Under the pieces are notes generated by a model. The model did no database searches, was not told the origin of the DNA, and was given only the letters and a program-made list of their open reading frames with translations. Below are positions 47,601 to 58,892 of a stretch of DNA of 64,000 bases, in pieces (the first letter of the stretch is position 1; each line of letters opens with the position of its first letter). The stretch is from Bradysia coprophila (taxonomy: Eukaryota; Arthropoda; Insecta; Diptera; Sciaridae). The stretch spans positions 1-64,000 of the forward strand of contig NW_023503332.1 of the NCBI RefSeq assembly GCF_014529535.1, given 5' to 3'. The translations under genes and the position numbers were made by a program.

Positions 47601-49334
47601 CTCGACAGACACACCTTTTGGACCATCGGTTTCTTTGGCAGTTTTGTAGAGTTTTTAACGCTCTACATCCTGCTAGAACATTGTTTTCAAAAATACTCTC
47701 AACTTTCCGAGTTATGACCATTTGAAAGTTAAAGTCGTCCGGGGGGACTTCTTCCCGGGCACCTTCGGATCCATCAACCATATGCCTGGAATTAGTTTTC
47801 AATGATCTACGTTTTCCGCACACAGGCTATCGCGGCCCTTAAAAATTCTAAAAATTCGATACGCCCTACTGGGCACATAGTGTTTGTGATGTCAGAGCTT
47901 TAGTCATTAGACGACTGATTAAAGCAGTGCACGAAAGCACATCGCTATCTCATAGTGCTGTTTGTGCCATTTCCACGTAACGCAAAAACTAGGATTTTCA
48001 AGACTCTTCTCTCCCCCTGTCGCACATAATACAAAAAAAAATCCACACACAAAAATGTATGGACCGTCATACAAGCCTTATACCACTCTAATTTATGAAC
48101 GACCCCTTGCTTGCACTGTATGAATATATGGTGTGTAAAGAAAAAGTTCTCCATACCTGGGTGACCTGCATCAACTTCTTCACTACATCTCTGCTTAAAA
48201 TATGATCAAATACGGTTTGTAGAAACGGTTCTTCCATGATAGAAAGTTTCAGTTTGTCACGATGCCAGATTAAAATCCGCGAATCTTCAATCGCAGTAAT
48301 TGAAACCTGAAACAACCATCACATTGTGAGAAGTCTGCATCAAACGAAATTACCAATAAAATGTGAATTTTACTTGTGAAAAGTCATCAGTCGACACACC
48401 GAACCATTCCGGCGAATCGAGGAATTGATTTGAAAAGACGATGTGTAAAGCTTTTTGATTTTGTGACACGACCAGCCTACAAATGCTTTGGTTAGTAGAA
48501 TTCTTCGGGAATCGGGACCAGGATATTTGCATGTGAAACTTACTTTCCCGATAAAACCAGTGACAGACTGTCGATTTTTGAAACCTTTTCTTGTGCATAC
48601 ACTTCCTGGTATCTCAGGGATCTGATAAGCTTCATACAGCTTAGGATCTTCTTAAATTGATAGCGAGAAACGCGGAGTGGTTGAAACAGTGATGAGTATA
48701 TCTGTTGAAGAAATGTAATGCAAATGTGAAGCCGATTATTCGATCAGTTCAACTAATCAGAAAGTGATCATGATCGTGGCAGGAAACCGGAAATTTAAAA
48801 AAAAATAAAATTTGATCGCTTGCGTGCTCCGTATTCACCCGCTGCGGTCAAATCTTATTTTCCATTACGGAATTACTTATCGCAATCCCATTCTAAATGG
48901 CAAACAAAACTTACCGACTCAATTTCTTTTTCAAATCGAACTGGTCGGAGTCGACACAACAGTACAACTAGATATACTAAATTCGTTGCTAGAAAAATGC
49001 TACTCCATAAAACCACATCAGCAGAACATTCAATAATCCATCCCCACATCGTTAGCAATATGCATCCAACCACCAGTGAGCACCGCAACCATAACATTCC
49101 ATAAGAACCATGCGGCGCAACAAAAGCTAAAAAAAAGAACGCATTGCCCAACTGGTAATACAGATGATTGGGTCGGTGCCACAATGCACAGTGTTCAATC
49201 GTCCAATCTACCGGTCCAGTTGATTTGTGGGTTTCGTTTCCTAACAGATCCGTATCGCGTGTAACTTTTAGATCAGTACTTGTCTTGGTGGACTCCACCA
49301 CCAGACCAAGTGCCATTGCACTCAATAACAACAT
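44666..49334 (-). CDS. Popdc: Popeye domain-containing protein (Popdc), six exons
   Basis: Exons are 49334-48915, 48701-48544, 48476-48374, 48306-48157, 46500-46362 and 44769-44666, all in phase, 357 residues. The N-terminus has a sequon N-E-T, then three membrane segments (around L-G-N-A-F-F-F-L-A-F-V, L-V-V-G-C-I-L-L-T-M-W and I-F-L-A-T-N-L-V-Y-L-V-V-L-L). The cytosolic Popeye domain has the cAMP-binding signature as F-L-D-S-P-E-W (211-217) and F-S-Q-V-S-I (225-230). Popeye proteins bind cAMP at the plasma membrane of muscle and other cells and modulate ion channels. Exon 5 is separated by introns of about 1.65 kb (46501-48156) and 1.6 kb (44770-46361), each holding a foldback element. No coding damage is seen. 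Confidence 0.93.
44838..45395. mobile_element. Foldback element 5: GACCCGAAC palindrome, 558 bp, in Popdc intron 5
   Basis: The ends are TAAGGCTCGGAACGGG and CCCGTTCCGAGCCTTA, flanked by ATTTTGGT on both sides (44830-44837, 45396-45403), a perfect 8-bp duplication. The left arm is made of GACCCGAACC units, the right arm of GGTTCGGGTC units, meeting near 45118. The TAAGG terminus and 8-bp duplication fit hAT. The window's first 330 bases are a relative. Confidence 0.92.
46597..47868. mobile_element. Foldback element 2: 1272 bp in Popdc intron 4, 8-bp target duplication
   Basis: The ends are TAGGGCGTATCGAATTTT and AAAATTCGATACGCCCTA-like, flanked by CTGGGCAC on both sides (46589-46596, 47869-47876). 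The arms are about 550 bases, 46597-47145 and 47285-47868, with a spacer of about 140 bases. Matches include GTCCCCCCGGACGACTTTAA with its complement, and GACCTCCTCTACAACCTCAT. The right arm carries a 95-codon open frame (47272-47559) with no recognised family. It is hAT-like by its end motif and duplication length. Confidence 0.93.
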
Positions 49335-49549
49335 GTTACACGCGGTTGATAAAATTACGACCCGATCTTAACCACAATGTTTTGTTTTTGTTCTCAGCTT
49401 AAGTCTAAACAGTACCATGCTATCACGCCCAGGTCTGGGGTTGTTGTTTCTTATTTTGTTTCGTTTCGTTTCGTTTTGTTTAATGTATAAAATTCACGTC
49501 ATAGTTTTCAACCAGTTAAAAGCAATTTCATTATTATTTGTATTTTAGT

Positions 49550-49815
49550 CACACTATTATTGTGTTGTACACGCACCGATTAACATCACTGAATCTGTGA
49601 TGAAACCTGTAATAATTGAAAATTGAGTAAAGTTAATAAATTGCGTTAAGTAACATGGAAACTGAGAAGAAAATGGACAACAGCAACAACAAGAGCAATA
49701 GTTATTTACCTGACAGGGGACAAAAAGAAGAAAAGTAGTGTTTTCGTGTGAATTTTGTTGATCCGAGGCGTAGCCGAGGGCAATAAACACGTGAAAATGA
49801 GACTTTTCTTTTTTA
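49550..49815. other. Upstream of Popdc; no further exon found
   Basis: This stretch should hold the Popdc promoter or 5' UTR. I see a TATAAA-like TATAAAATTC at about 49487 but no clear first non-coding exon. Confidence 0.3.
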
Positions 49816-49821
49816 TACCGA

Positions 49822-50755
49822 GGGATTCTTTTGAATTTCGACTGACCGAAATCGGCGCTATTTTTTCCGGGACTTTTTTATATATGCCTAGTTAGGCCTT
49901 GGTGCCTAGGCCCCAAAACCAGTCTAAGATATTTTGATCTTCTATACCTGGCTGGTTGTAAGTGGCCAAAAGTCGAAAAATGGGGTTTCGTAGTTCAGAT
50001 TTCATTTCAGTAAGGTGGCGAGGACACGGGCGTGTATGGGTTCGTTGGAAAGCTGAGGTCAAGTACTCCTGGGGCAAATATTAACTTCATAAAATTTGAT
50101 AATAATCAGCCGAAAATATGACTTCCGGAAAATTTCTCAGAATCGATGTAACCTCGGTGAACTTTGCTGAGTGCTGTGACCTCACTAATGCAATTATTTG
50201 ATTAAATTATTACTTATTATGAATGTGGAGGACCTCAGCTTTACACCGATATCCATATTTAGTAGTTTGGTACGTAACAGATGAAAACTGTGTGTTTCAC
50301 TCCGCCAAACTAGTAAATATGCGTATCGCTGTAAAGCTGAGGCCTTCCACATTCATAATAAGTAATAATTTAATCAAATAATTGCATTAGGGAGGTCGCA
50401 GCACTCATCAAAGTTCACCGAGGTTACATCAATTTTGAGAAATTTTCCGGAAGTCATATTTTCGGCTGATTATTATCAAATTTTATGAAGTTATTATTTG
50501 CCCCAGGAGTACTTGACCTCAGCTTTCCAACGAACCCATACACGCCCGTGTCCTCGCCACCTTACGGAAATGACATCCGGACTACGAAACCCCATTTTTC
50601 GACTTTTGGCCACTTACAACCAGCCAGGTATAGAAGATCAAAAATATCTGAGACTGGTTTTGGGGCCTAGGCACCAAGGCCTAACTAGGCATATATAAAA
50701 AAGTCCCGGAAAAAATAGCGCCGATTTCGGTCAGTCGAAATTCAAAAGAATCCCT
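49822..50755. mobile_element. Foldback element 3: about 935 bp, arms about 450 bp
   Basis: GAGGGATTCTTTTGAATTTC at the left is mirrored by GAAATTCAAAAGAATCCCTC at the right, with ACC next to each end (possible 3-bp duplication). The arms meet near 50285, and the spacer is only about 20 bases (ACGTAACAGATGAAAACTG). Mirrored open frames of about 60 codons (minus 50077-49892, plus 50498-50698) lie in the arms. The arms are about 95 percent alike by eye. Confidence 0.92.
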
Positions 50756-50759
50756 CACC

Positions 50760-52460
50760 GAGTTATGTAATGGTCTATCTAGGGACGAAAATTAGATCAA
50801 CTTCACACGAAAACTGGACTTTGCAACTTTTTATCCCTTGTCATGTAATACAATACCAGCTTTAGCCCAAGGTACTTTCAATCATCGTGATACGAGACAT
50901 CAAACTATTTCACGTGTACTGTACGGCATTGTGCTTTACGAGCGAGGGAAAGACTTTTCCCTAGTGAGGGAAACGGCACTTTCCCTACTTAGTAAAGTAA
51001 ATAACTATTATATGCTTTTGAAACCTAGACCAATTTTTTTCCCTTAGATGTGTTATAAGCCATTTTCGACCCCAGGGAAAACAATCTGCGAAAAAATCCA
51101 TTCAATTTGAAGAGACACAATGAAAGATTAAAACAGAACGCTGTACGACCTAAAAGTACTCGTTCGATTTGAATAAACTTTTCTACACGATGATGAGTAC
51201 ATAACTTTACGCTAGCAGACTATTAGCGACGCTGATACACTGACAAATCACAATAAAGAACCATTCTCACAATATATAAGCGTAAAAGATGCATTGTCTT
51301 CGAAGTAATTGAATCTCTCATTCCACCGTGTATCGTTGCAAACAATGCGATAAGAACGAAAAGGGCATCATAAAATACCGTCATTTACAAATATAATTGA
51401 TTTAATTAGAATTTTCTGAAGAAAATGTCACAAGATTCAAATTATGTTTCTGCCAGTTCCGACTCCTTTTATGACAACAAATAATACAACGTGATAATTA
51501 GCTCACATGAGATGTTATTGAATGTGTCGGGTGTTTGAATGTTTTCGTAGCGTGAAAATCTTTTGTCATAAAATAAATCAATTTGCTCGAAAATTAGTTA
51601 CAACTAGTTATGAAAGGACTGGGGACTCAGGGGTGGTTGAATCATTAGCGAAATAATTGAAAATCGTACGTAACTATGGATCGGAATCGTCAAGGAGACG
51701 GATTGATGTAAAATGTTTTATAAATTGCGAATCAATAAAATCGACTTGATTTGTGGGCGACGATGTTTTGTTTAGTTGAACACACACACACAAAACCTAA
51801 GAACATTTTACCCTCAGTCTGTGGGCCACGGGTTCAAACATTGGCAAAACGAAGCTGGAATCTCTTTTTTATCGTCGTCAGAAAACAATTTGTGAGGGTA
51901 ATTGCACAACTAAATCATGCTGCCACTGACTTTAATTAAAGAAAATTTTCCCTCGTTCTCTCAGCTGTGATTGGTGCAATTTTGTGGTTTTGTTTTCGAA
52001 ACAGAATCCAAGTTTGTTTCACAAAACTTTGTCGTGCTGCACAGCGTTTTACTATAATGTTCGCGATGTAATAATGCATATGAACCGAAATTGGAACAAA
52101 TACATTTTAACCAACCAGATTGACTTTTTCGCAACAGCATGCAAAGTCAAGTCATTCACCCTCGAGAAGATAAGATTACTTCTGTATTAAATGGCACATA
52201 ATCTTTCGGTCGACTTAGGGAAACTTTTGACTTTAATGGAAATGAAAGGGAGAGAGCAATAGACAGATGTTTGTTTGAAATGCATTTTGAATGAATGTTT
52301 AATCTGGTTAAACAGATCGGTCGAATCAAAATTGAAAAGAACGCTGTCGCCGTCGGCATTTCGATTGAATTTTTCGGCTGGGTTAAACTCTAAGCTACAG
52401 CGTATTATGGATTATCAAGTGGCTCGAATTATGGTTTTTTTCGTGATAGGGTGGAGGCAG
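50760..52460. other. No gene seen
   Basis: AT-rich sequence with an (AC)n run near 51781. Open frames are short and without motifs. Confidence 0.5.
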
Positions 52461-52462
52461 CA

Positions 52463-53542
52463 GGGCAAAATTGCAGTTTATAGTACAAACCCCGATTGGG
52501 GCAAAAGTGGGTGGGATCGTTTGGGAGAGGTCCACTGATGACAAAACAACAAGAATTTTGGCGCGGAAGCCCGTTCCCGAGACAACAGGGCCCTCCAAAG
52601 TTTTAATATGTTTTCCAATTTTCACGCTTTTTTGATGAAATTAATAGAGACAGGTCCTCTGATGATAAAGCAACAATAAGTGGGACGCAGAAACTCCTCT
52701 CAAAGCGCCAGGGCACTCAAAAGTTTTCAGATTTTTTACAATTTTTGTCCTTTTAACGAAATTAAAAGAGACAGGTACCCTGACGACAAAACGAGAAGAA
52801 TCGGGACGCAGAAACGAATTCCGGACCAGAATTCACAAAAGTAAAGTTAATTGTTTGTGTAGTTGTCGGCACTTCGTACAAGGAACATATGTTGAAGCGC
52901 GCAGTCTAGTCGTCGGCATTTCGTTCAAGGAACATGAAGTTATGTCGAAGCGAGTAGTCTAGTCGTCGGCATTTCGTACAAGGAACATGAAGTTATGTTG
53001 AAGAGCGCAGTGTAGTCGTCGGCATTTCGTACAAGGAACATGAAGTTATGTTAAAGCGCGCAGTCTAGTCGTCGCCATTTCGTACAAGGAACATGAAGTT
53101 ATGTTGAAGCGCGCAGTGTAGTCGTCGGAATTTCGTACAAGGAACATGAAGTTATGTTGAAGCGCGCAGTCTAGTCGTCGGCATTTCGTACAAGGAACAT
53201 AAAGTTGTGCTGTTGTGTGAGGGGGTCATCTAGTATTGATCTCGTATAAAATGCGCCAAAATTTTAAAAATTATGAAAACGTTGAAGTGGTCTGGCGCTT
53301 CGGGAGGGGTTTCTGCGTCCCACTTCTTGTTGCTTTGTCATCAAGGGACCTGTCTCTATTAATTTCGTCAAAAAAAGCGTGAAAATTTGAAAAAAATATG
53401 AAAACTTTGGGGGGCCCTGGCGTCTCGACGAGAGGCTTCCGCGCCCTAATTCTTGTTGTTTTGTCATCAGGTAACCTCCCCCTATCGATCCCACCCACGT
53501 TTGCCCCAAACGGAGTTTGTACTATAAACTGCAATTTAGCCC
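52463..53542. mobile_element. Foldback element 4 with tandem arms and a satellite centre
   Basis: The ends GGGCAAAATTGCAGTTTATA and TATAAACTGCAATTTAGCCC are inverted. Inside each arm a unit of about 130 bases is repeated: GAGACAGGTCCTCTGATGA and GGGACGCAGAAAC in the left arm, GTTTCTGCGTCCC and CCTGTCTCTATTAATTTCG in the right. Between the arms sits the 53-bp satellite at 52862-53215. This architecture, repeats within inverted arms round a different core, is that of classical Foldback elements. No target duplication is visible. Confidence 0.85.
52862..53215. repeat. 53-bp satellite, seven units
   Basis: GTCGTCGGCATTTCG starts at 52909, 52962, 53015, 53068, 53121 and 53174, exactly 53 bases apart, after a shortened first unit at 52862. 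Each unit continues ACAAGGAACATGAAGTTATG and GAAGCGCGCAGTCTA. There are no spacers, so it is a satellite and not a CRISPR-like array. Confidence 0.95.
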
Positions 53543-53544
53543 AT

Positions 53545-55410
53545 AAATCGTTGTATGAATCTCGGTGCAAAGTACCTCATCAGCCTGCGGCGTCGTGTCA
53601 TAAACACACATCTAGAGCCTAATATAGTGCGTCGCACTCGATGTCATGAATAAGCAATTCGAACGTGACAGATTTTGATTTCATAAAATTTAAGCGATTT
53701 TATTTACCTACAATAATGACTGTACTCTCATCCAGTAACAATTATAGTGAAAACACTTAAGTCGACTTTTGGCATTTTCTGCTCTATTTTAAACAAATAA
53801 ACAAACAAACAAGACATTTCAATGGTGAGGCAAAAAGTGGGTTGAAAACTCTGGCAGCATTTTCCACTCAGGAATTGCATTTTATCGGCAATAAAGTATG
53901 AGGCGAGTACTCTCTGTAACATACGAATATATGTATATATGTATGTATACATCTAGATCAATCACACATTTATAGAAACAACTGGAGTGGATAGCTTTTT
54001 CTTTTCTAGTCATCAAAACGTTCATATGACTGAGGGAACGAAAAACAAAAAAAAAATAGAAATTCCCGTGTCCCAGAAAATTTATATGGAACAGTTCATA
54101 TATTGTTTAACGATGTATAAAATGATATATTTAATGGCAATCAAATGTTAAGACATTTTCCGCATATTGAGCATACGGTGCGGTGCACACTCGTAAAGTA
54201 AACTATCGAATGGTTCATGTGCAATTTTCGTTTTTCTTTTCTTCTTTTTTGCTCAGAGCACAGCTTTTGTACATGGTTGTGTGTACACGTACGTGGAAAA
54301 AAGGGCATATTTTGCAACCCTTTTTTACCGCAACAACGATAATATGTACACATCAACTAAAATGCAGTTCTATGCGAACTCAACACACATGATAAGCGAA
54401 TTTTCATTCGTCATAAACATTTTTAGCGCATAAAATAAACAAACCCCAAACCAGAAGGTTTTGTGGCACATATATAAAAGGAAATAGCACACGAAAGTGT
54501 CAGTAATAAAACCGAATAAATTATAAATTCACTTTTAACACATAAAATGTACTTTTATGGTAATGCAAAAAGAATGGGAAATTATTTCTTTCTTTTTTTT
54601 TGTTTCTGTTGCTTTTTTGATTCTTTCGCTAAATCGATGGCTAAAATGAAACTTACCGCATTGAACAAAATTTTTTTTGTTTTTTCTTTTTCGGTATCCA
54701 CACTGGAGAGTATTTTCGTGGAAGTGAACGTATAATATTTATATTAACCAACAACTGGCTGTCCGATTAACTATAAAACTTTACGGGTTTGACTAACTTG
54801 TTTTCTAACTTAAGTTAAGATTTGGTAACAAATTGTAGGCGTATTAAATCATTTCCTGTACCTACACGTCTCGTATAACTCACAATATATGATTCATCAT
54901 TGCATCAACTCATTTTTTCTTCTTTCCATAAACACAACAAAGAGTTCTAATGAAAGTAAAAACATCAAAATTATTATTTAAAGAAAAAAAACTTCATTCA
55001 CCAGTGAGATAGACAGACCACTATCTGCGAAAGTGCACAAAATTCTGATTGTTTTTGGTTGTTGTTCGATTCATGAATTGGCAGCCATAAAGTCTGTTTA
55101 CCAATTGTCTTGGTGTGCACAAACAAATAATAAAAAAAAACTTATTTTGTTATTATCACAAACAATTTTTATATTAAAAAAAAAAATTCTTTTTGGTTGA
55201 AGGACTATACACCCGACATGCAGCTACATTATGTGAAGTCGTGTATGGGACTGCGGAGAAACAAACGACGGTTTGACAGTAAGTGAGAGAGGAGAGGAAC
55301 ATGTATTTTTATTGGAAAAACAGAAGAGAGTATCACATGCTACTGATGGGAATTTATTTAAAACAACAATTTTGAAATCGTGTTCGTCATATTATCCCTC
55401 GTATAGAATA
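53545..55410. other. AT-rich, no gene seen
   Basis: CAAA and TATG microsatellites near 53790 and 53925, and long A runs. No coding pattern. Confidence 0.5.
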
Positions 55411-55413
55411 AGT

Positions 55414-56576
55414 CAAAGCACCTAGCAGGGTAGTAGAGGTTTTACCACGTCAAATAGACTAGTATTTTGATGCCATTAGCAGCCTTGACTTTGCAATGAC
55501 ATTAAGAAAAAAGGTATGGAAATATTCGCATACTTAGTAGATTAAATTACTATTCTATTTTTAGCCCCGTACGAAGTACTGGGGGCTTATAAGATTAATA
55601 TGCCGTTTGTAACACGTCGAATTGGAAGCAGACAGTAAGGGCAAAGCATTTGGTTGTGTTCATAGATGACGAATCCGCAATAAAAAAAATGTCCGTCCGT
55701 CCGTCCGTCTGTGACCCCTCTAGCTTGAGCAAATCACAACCTTTTTTCAAAATTCTTTTTTTCCCCGATTGGTATCGACAAAAGTAAGGTCAAATTCGAA
55801 AATGGGCATGGTAGGGTCGGCCCTTCCAGAGCTAGGGCCCTATAGGTGTTTTTCAGTCTTTCGACGATATCTACCGAAATACGCACGCAATAGCTGCTTG
55901 TGATATATCAAATGAAAGGTATTGACGAGTAGAACAAAGTTGCTGAACATTGTTTTTGTGTAGGATGCAACGCGAGCTTGTTGGGAGGGCTCAAAGGTCG
56001 TTACTCGGCCCTAAGTGTTTTTTCCACATAAATCGAGTAAATCTCATCCGATTTTGCCAGATTTAGTTTTTTATGGAAGGTAATTGAATACCGAAAAGAA
56101 CGTGGCGAAAAAAGTTTCAAATTTGGGCCCTTGGACTAAGGCCGCTACTCGGCCCTAAGTGTTTTTTGCACATAAATCGAGTAAATCTCATCCGATTTTG
56201 CTAGTTTTTGTTTCATTTGAGAGATAATTGAATACCCAATAGAAAGTTGGCAAAAAATTGTGGGTTTCTAAAATAATGTCGTAAATTGTTGGTTTTATTT
56301 GAGAGGTACTTCATACGGGCTTTCGTAATTGCGCTATGCGCAATTTTAAAAATGAACACTTTCAGTAAATTTGACCATGCCCAACTTGACTTGCATTTTG
56401 GCAACAGAAGCATTAGAGGGTTGTAGACGTATTAGGGTTCCGGGCGTATTACGGCTACGGACGTATTATGGTTACGGACAAAATAGGATTACGGGTCGTA
56501 CGGGGCTAAGTCGCAGCAAACGCTCCGACTTTTCTGATGCCTTGCCTTGTTTTCTATTACCCTGCTAGGTGCTTTG
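55414..56576. mobile_element. 188-bp MITE family, copy split by family A copy 5
   Basis: The outer ends are CAAAGCACCTAGCAGGGTA at 55414 and TACCCTGCTAGGTGCTTTG ending at 56576, flanked by AATAAGT on both sides (55407-55413, 56577-56583). The uninterrupted sister is at 59297-59484. The interior is replaced by family A, so this MITE was there first. Confidence 0.9.
55561..56545 (+). repeat. Family A repeat, copy 5, diverged
   Basis: It begins TTTTAGCCCCGTACGAAGTAC and ends CGTACGGGGCTAAGTCGCAG, CGCTCCGACTTTTCTGATG. Two diverged core units are recognisable by CATAAATCGAGTAAATCTCAT near 56028 and 56170. It is clearly older or of another subfamily than copies 1-4. Confidence 0.85.
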
Positions 56577-56904
56577 AATAAGTATAACCGAAAATCCAAC
56601 TTATTATATACACATCCCGAAAGTATACTGTCTTAACCGCCCGTTTCGATTAAGTATGACTATACGTTATCTTGGAGCCTTGTGCTACCACATATTTATT
56701 TATAAATCTCACAAATAATTATTTCTGTTTTTCATCTATGAAAATATGAGGTACATTCAAAAAATGCTCTGTTTATATGGGCTTCCAGCTTTTATAGTTT
56801 CTTCCATATCATAATACAGTGCACGGAAATATTAAACGATGCGATCACAAGAACCATATGAAAAGCATAGAGATCGTCAAGTATGTTCAATGAAAATATT
56901 ATTT

Positions 56905-57129
56905 ATTTTAAGAATTTATTATTGTCGGTAGCGACACATGAAACAAGAACATTAATGACGAACCAACTACCATTCGAAGGCATGACATTTCCATCGTGTG
57001 ATTCTCGTCCAGACGATTAAAATATGCAGTTCTGGGCAATATTATCGCTCCGAGAAAAACCGAAAAAACGATTATATCGCATATCGCCCAGAACCAAACG
57101 GTTAGGTTGGCTTTCGTATATGTCGACAA
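56905..57129 (-). CDS. Possible exon of a small membrane protein
   Basis: An open frame of 73 codons shows two hydrophobic segments (V-W-F-W-A-I-C-D-I-I-V-F-S-V-F-L and S-L-M-F-L-F-H-V-S-L-P) and a sequon N-H-T, ending in a stop. The piece I-I-L-P-R-T-A-Y-F recurs in a second short copy at 60571-60597 on the opposite strand. No family is recognised and no partner exon is placed. Confidence 0.3.
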
Positions 57130-57297
57130 TAATTTAGCTTTGTCACTATTAATCTATTGTCCAACTGGTCACTGACTAAAGGGAACACTTGTCCTTTGCC
57201 GAACATAGTACGCTGACTATCTGATTATTTATTGGTTATCGATCTGTTGCTGATCGCCGTTATTAATGAATTTTGAAATGAATTGTGACTTAAACCA

Positions 57298-57472
57298 CAG
57301 CACTGCTCCTAGCATGAACACTGAATTGACAAGTGTCAAATTTAGAGGCTTTAGTGATAAAAGCTGCCGCGAACGTAAACAAGTCATCTACGTTTACAAA
57401 AGAAAAGGCACTGCTGTGAATTCATCAGCCTCCAAATTAATATTTTCTATGTTCATGCTGTGCTGTGCTTAA
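57298..57472. mobile_element. MITE related to the one in the P450 intron
   Basis: CCACAGCACTGCTCCTAGCA and ACATAG/CTATGT inner matches pair with TGTTCATGCTGTGCTGTG. CTTAAA stands on both sides. It is 175 bases, diverged from 28766-28906. Confidence 0.65.
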
Positions 57473-57816
57473 ACTGAATTGTAGATTTTTTGAAATATTA
57501 AATGTAAGAAGTCAGGAAGCCTCGCTACGAAATGAATTAATTAATAAAAAAGGATGATAATATCGCCCAGAAGATATTTCGATATGTCCGATATCAAAGG
57601 CTCTCTACCAGCCAAAAGTTGACCGATTTTTAAACGTCGGATTCGTTCCGGACATCCGCCGCTTATGCAATGACAACTATTGAGCGTCATATGGATTTTT
57701 ATTGTGCGCGAAATTTTTGAAAACGCAAATAATTTTTGCGGAAATTTTGTTACTTTTAAACAAATTATGAATTCAAAATTTTTAAATTTAATTTCATCAT
57801 ACAGTCACTGGTTGCA

Positions 57817-58206
57817 ATGTTAGACCAGGAGGTATACAAGCTGATAATAGTGAAAAAGCGAAATAAGTTTGAAAATGTTTCTTTTTTGACAGATTTAATG
57901 GGATCCGGAACAATATCAGGTGAGACTTCAGATTCATTTGGTTCGATGTTAGAGATGAGGTGGACGAGAACCAAAACCTATACGTCCCTTCTTCCTCTTG
58001 CCACCAATCATATTTCGAAATCACTAATTTCGACGGAATTGCCAAGTGTTCAACCATCTAAACTCAAGTCTGCCGAATGGTATAAACGAGTTGAATCAAA
58101 ACTATCAGAACTGTTAGATTGCTCAGCTAGGAAGATCGACACGTTGACTTTTACGTGCAAAACATCTTCAACCATCCACACTTCCAGAACCGGTCGCATC
58201 GAATGA
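57817..58206 (+). CDS. Unidentified open frame, possible exon
   Basis: The frame is open for 129 codons. A good acceptor (TTTTTTGACAG) at about 57893 precedes D-L-M-G-S-G-T-I-S-G-E-T-S-D-S-F-G, which looks genuine. After about 57957 another frame (D-E-N-Q-N-L-Y-V-P-S-S-S-C) looks equally protein-like, so the true reading is uncertain. Family unknown. Confidence 0.3.
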   Translation: MLDQEVYKLIIVKKRNKFENVSFLTDLMGSGTISGETSDSFGSMLEMRWTRTKTYTSLLPLATNHISKSLISTELPSVQPSKLKSAEWYKRVESKLSELLDCSARKIDTLTFTCKTSSTIHTSRTGRIE

Positions 58207-58306
58207 ATGTATTCAAATAACACAATTGAAAAATACTTTTGCTCCAGATGGAAAAGAAAAACGATTTATCAAACTGAGATCTATGCGAGTGAACAGTGGG
58301 TGTTAC

Positions 58307-58892
58307 TTAAACACAGTATTTCATAATTTCCTTTATACGAACGTATCCATCCACTTCAGCCAGATAAACTAGAAAATCGGCCTGAATCGTCAGAAGTTGC
58401 TTCTTGACGGCAAAGATACTTTCAGATTGGAACCCCTTTGATTCCATTATTCGTTCGACGCGTGCAATGAATGAAGTAATGGCTCGAGCTTCGGTAGACG
58501 CCTGAATATTGGGTACTAATTGGAAAAATTTTGGTAACGAAACGGCTAAACAATAAATTGAATTGTTTTTACTTTGGTTGTTTTGACCGAGTACATCCTC
58601 CAAATCGTCGATAAATTTCTTAAAATCGATTGTTATTGCTGGTAAATTGTGTGTTGTTGTTGTTGAAGGAGCTGTGCTGCACCTTCTGTTGCAATGATTT
58701 GCGGAAATATAGTTTTTTTTTTAGATGAAAAAGGAACCGATTTTGCATGAATAGATGACATTTGTTCAACCCGGTGGCCACTTTTCTTGACGCTTTCATA
58801 GCAACAGACAAAAGAATATTGTCTCTCGACAACTGGAGCAGATCGGCTGCCTCAGCTTTCCCATTGAACTTGCCAGTTGGAAAAAAAGTCAA
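58307..58892 (-). CDS. Unidentified helical protein, two exons or one broken frame
   Basis: 58892 downward reads E-A-A-D-L-L-Q-L-S-R-D-N-I-L-L, K-A-S-R-K-V-A-T-G-L-N-K-C and more. A second stretch to the stop at 58307 reads F-I-D-D-L-E-D-V-L-G, V-S-L-P-K-F-F-Q-L-V-P and V-Y-L-A-E-V-D-G-Y-V. An acceptor-like TTTTAAG precedes the second part, but no convincing donor closes the first. Predicted mostly alpha-helical. I do not know the family. Confidence 0.4.

Noticed and set aside
49892-50698. Mirrored 60-codon frames as a duplicated gene
   Set aside because: They follow from the inverted arms of foldback element 3; the arms have no other coding sign.
52862-53215. CRISPR-like regular array
   Set aside because: The 53-bp units abut with no unique spacers, in a eukaryotic foldback element; it is a satellite.
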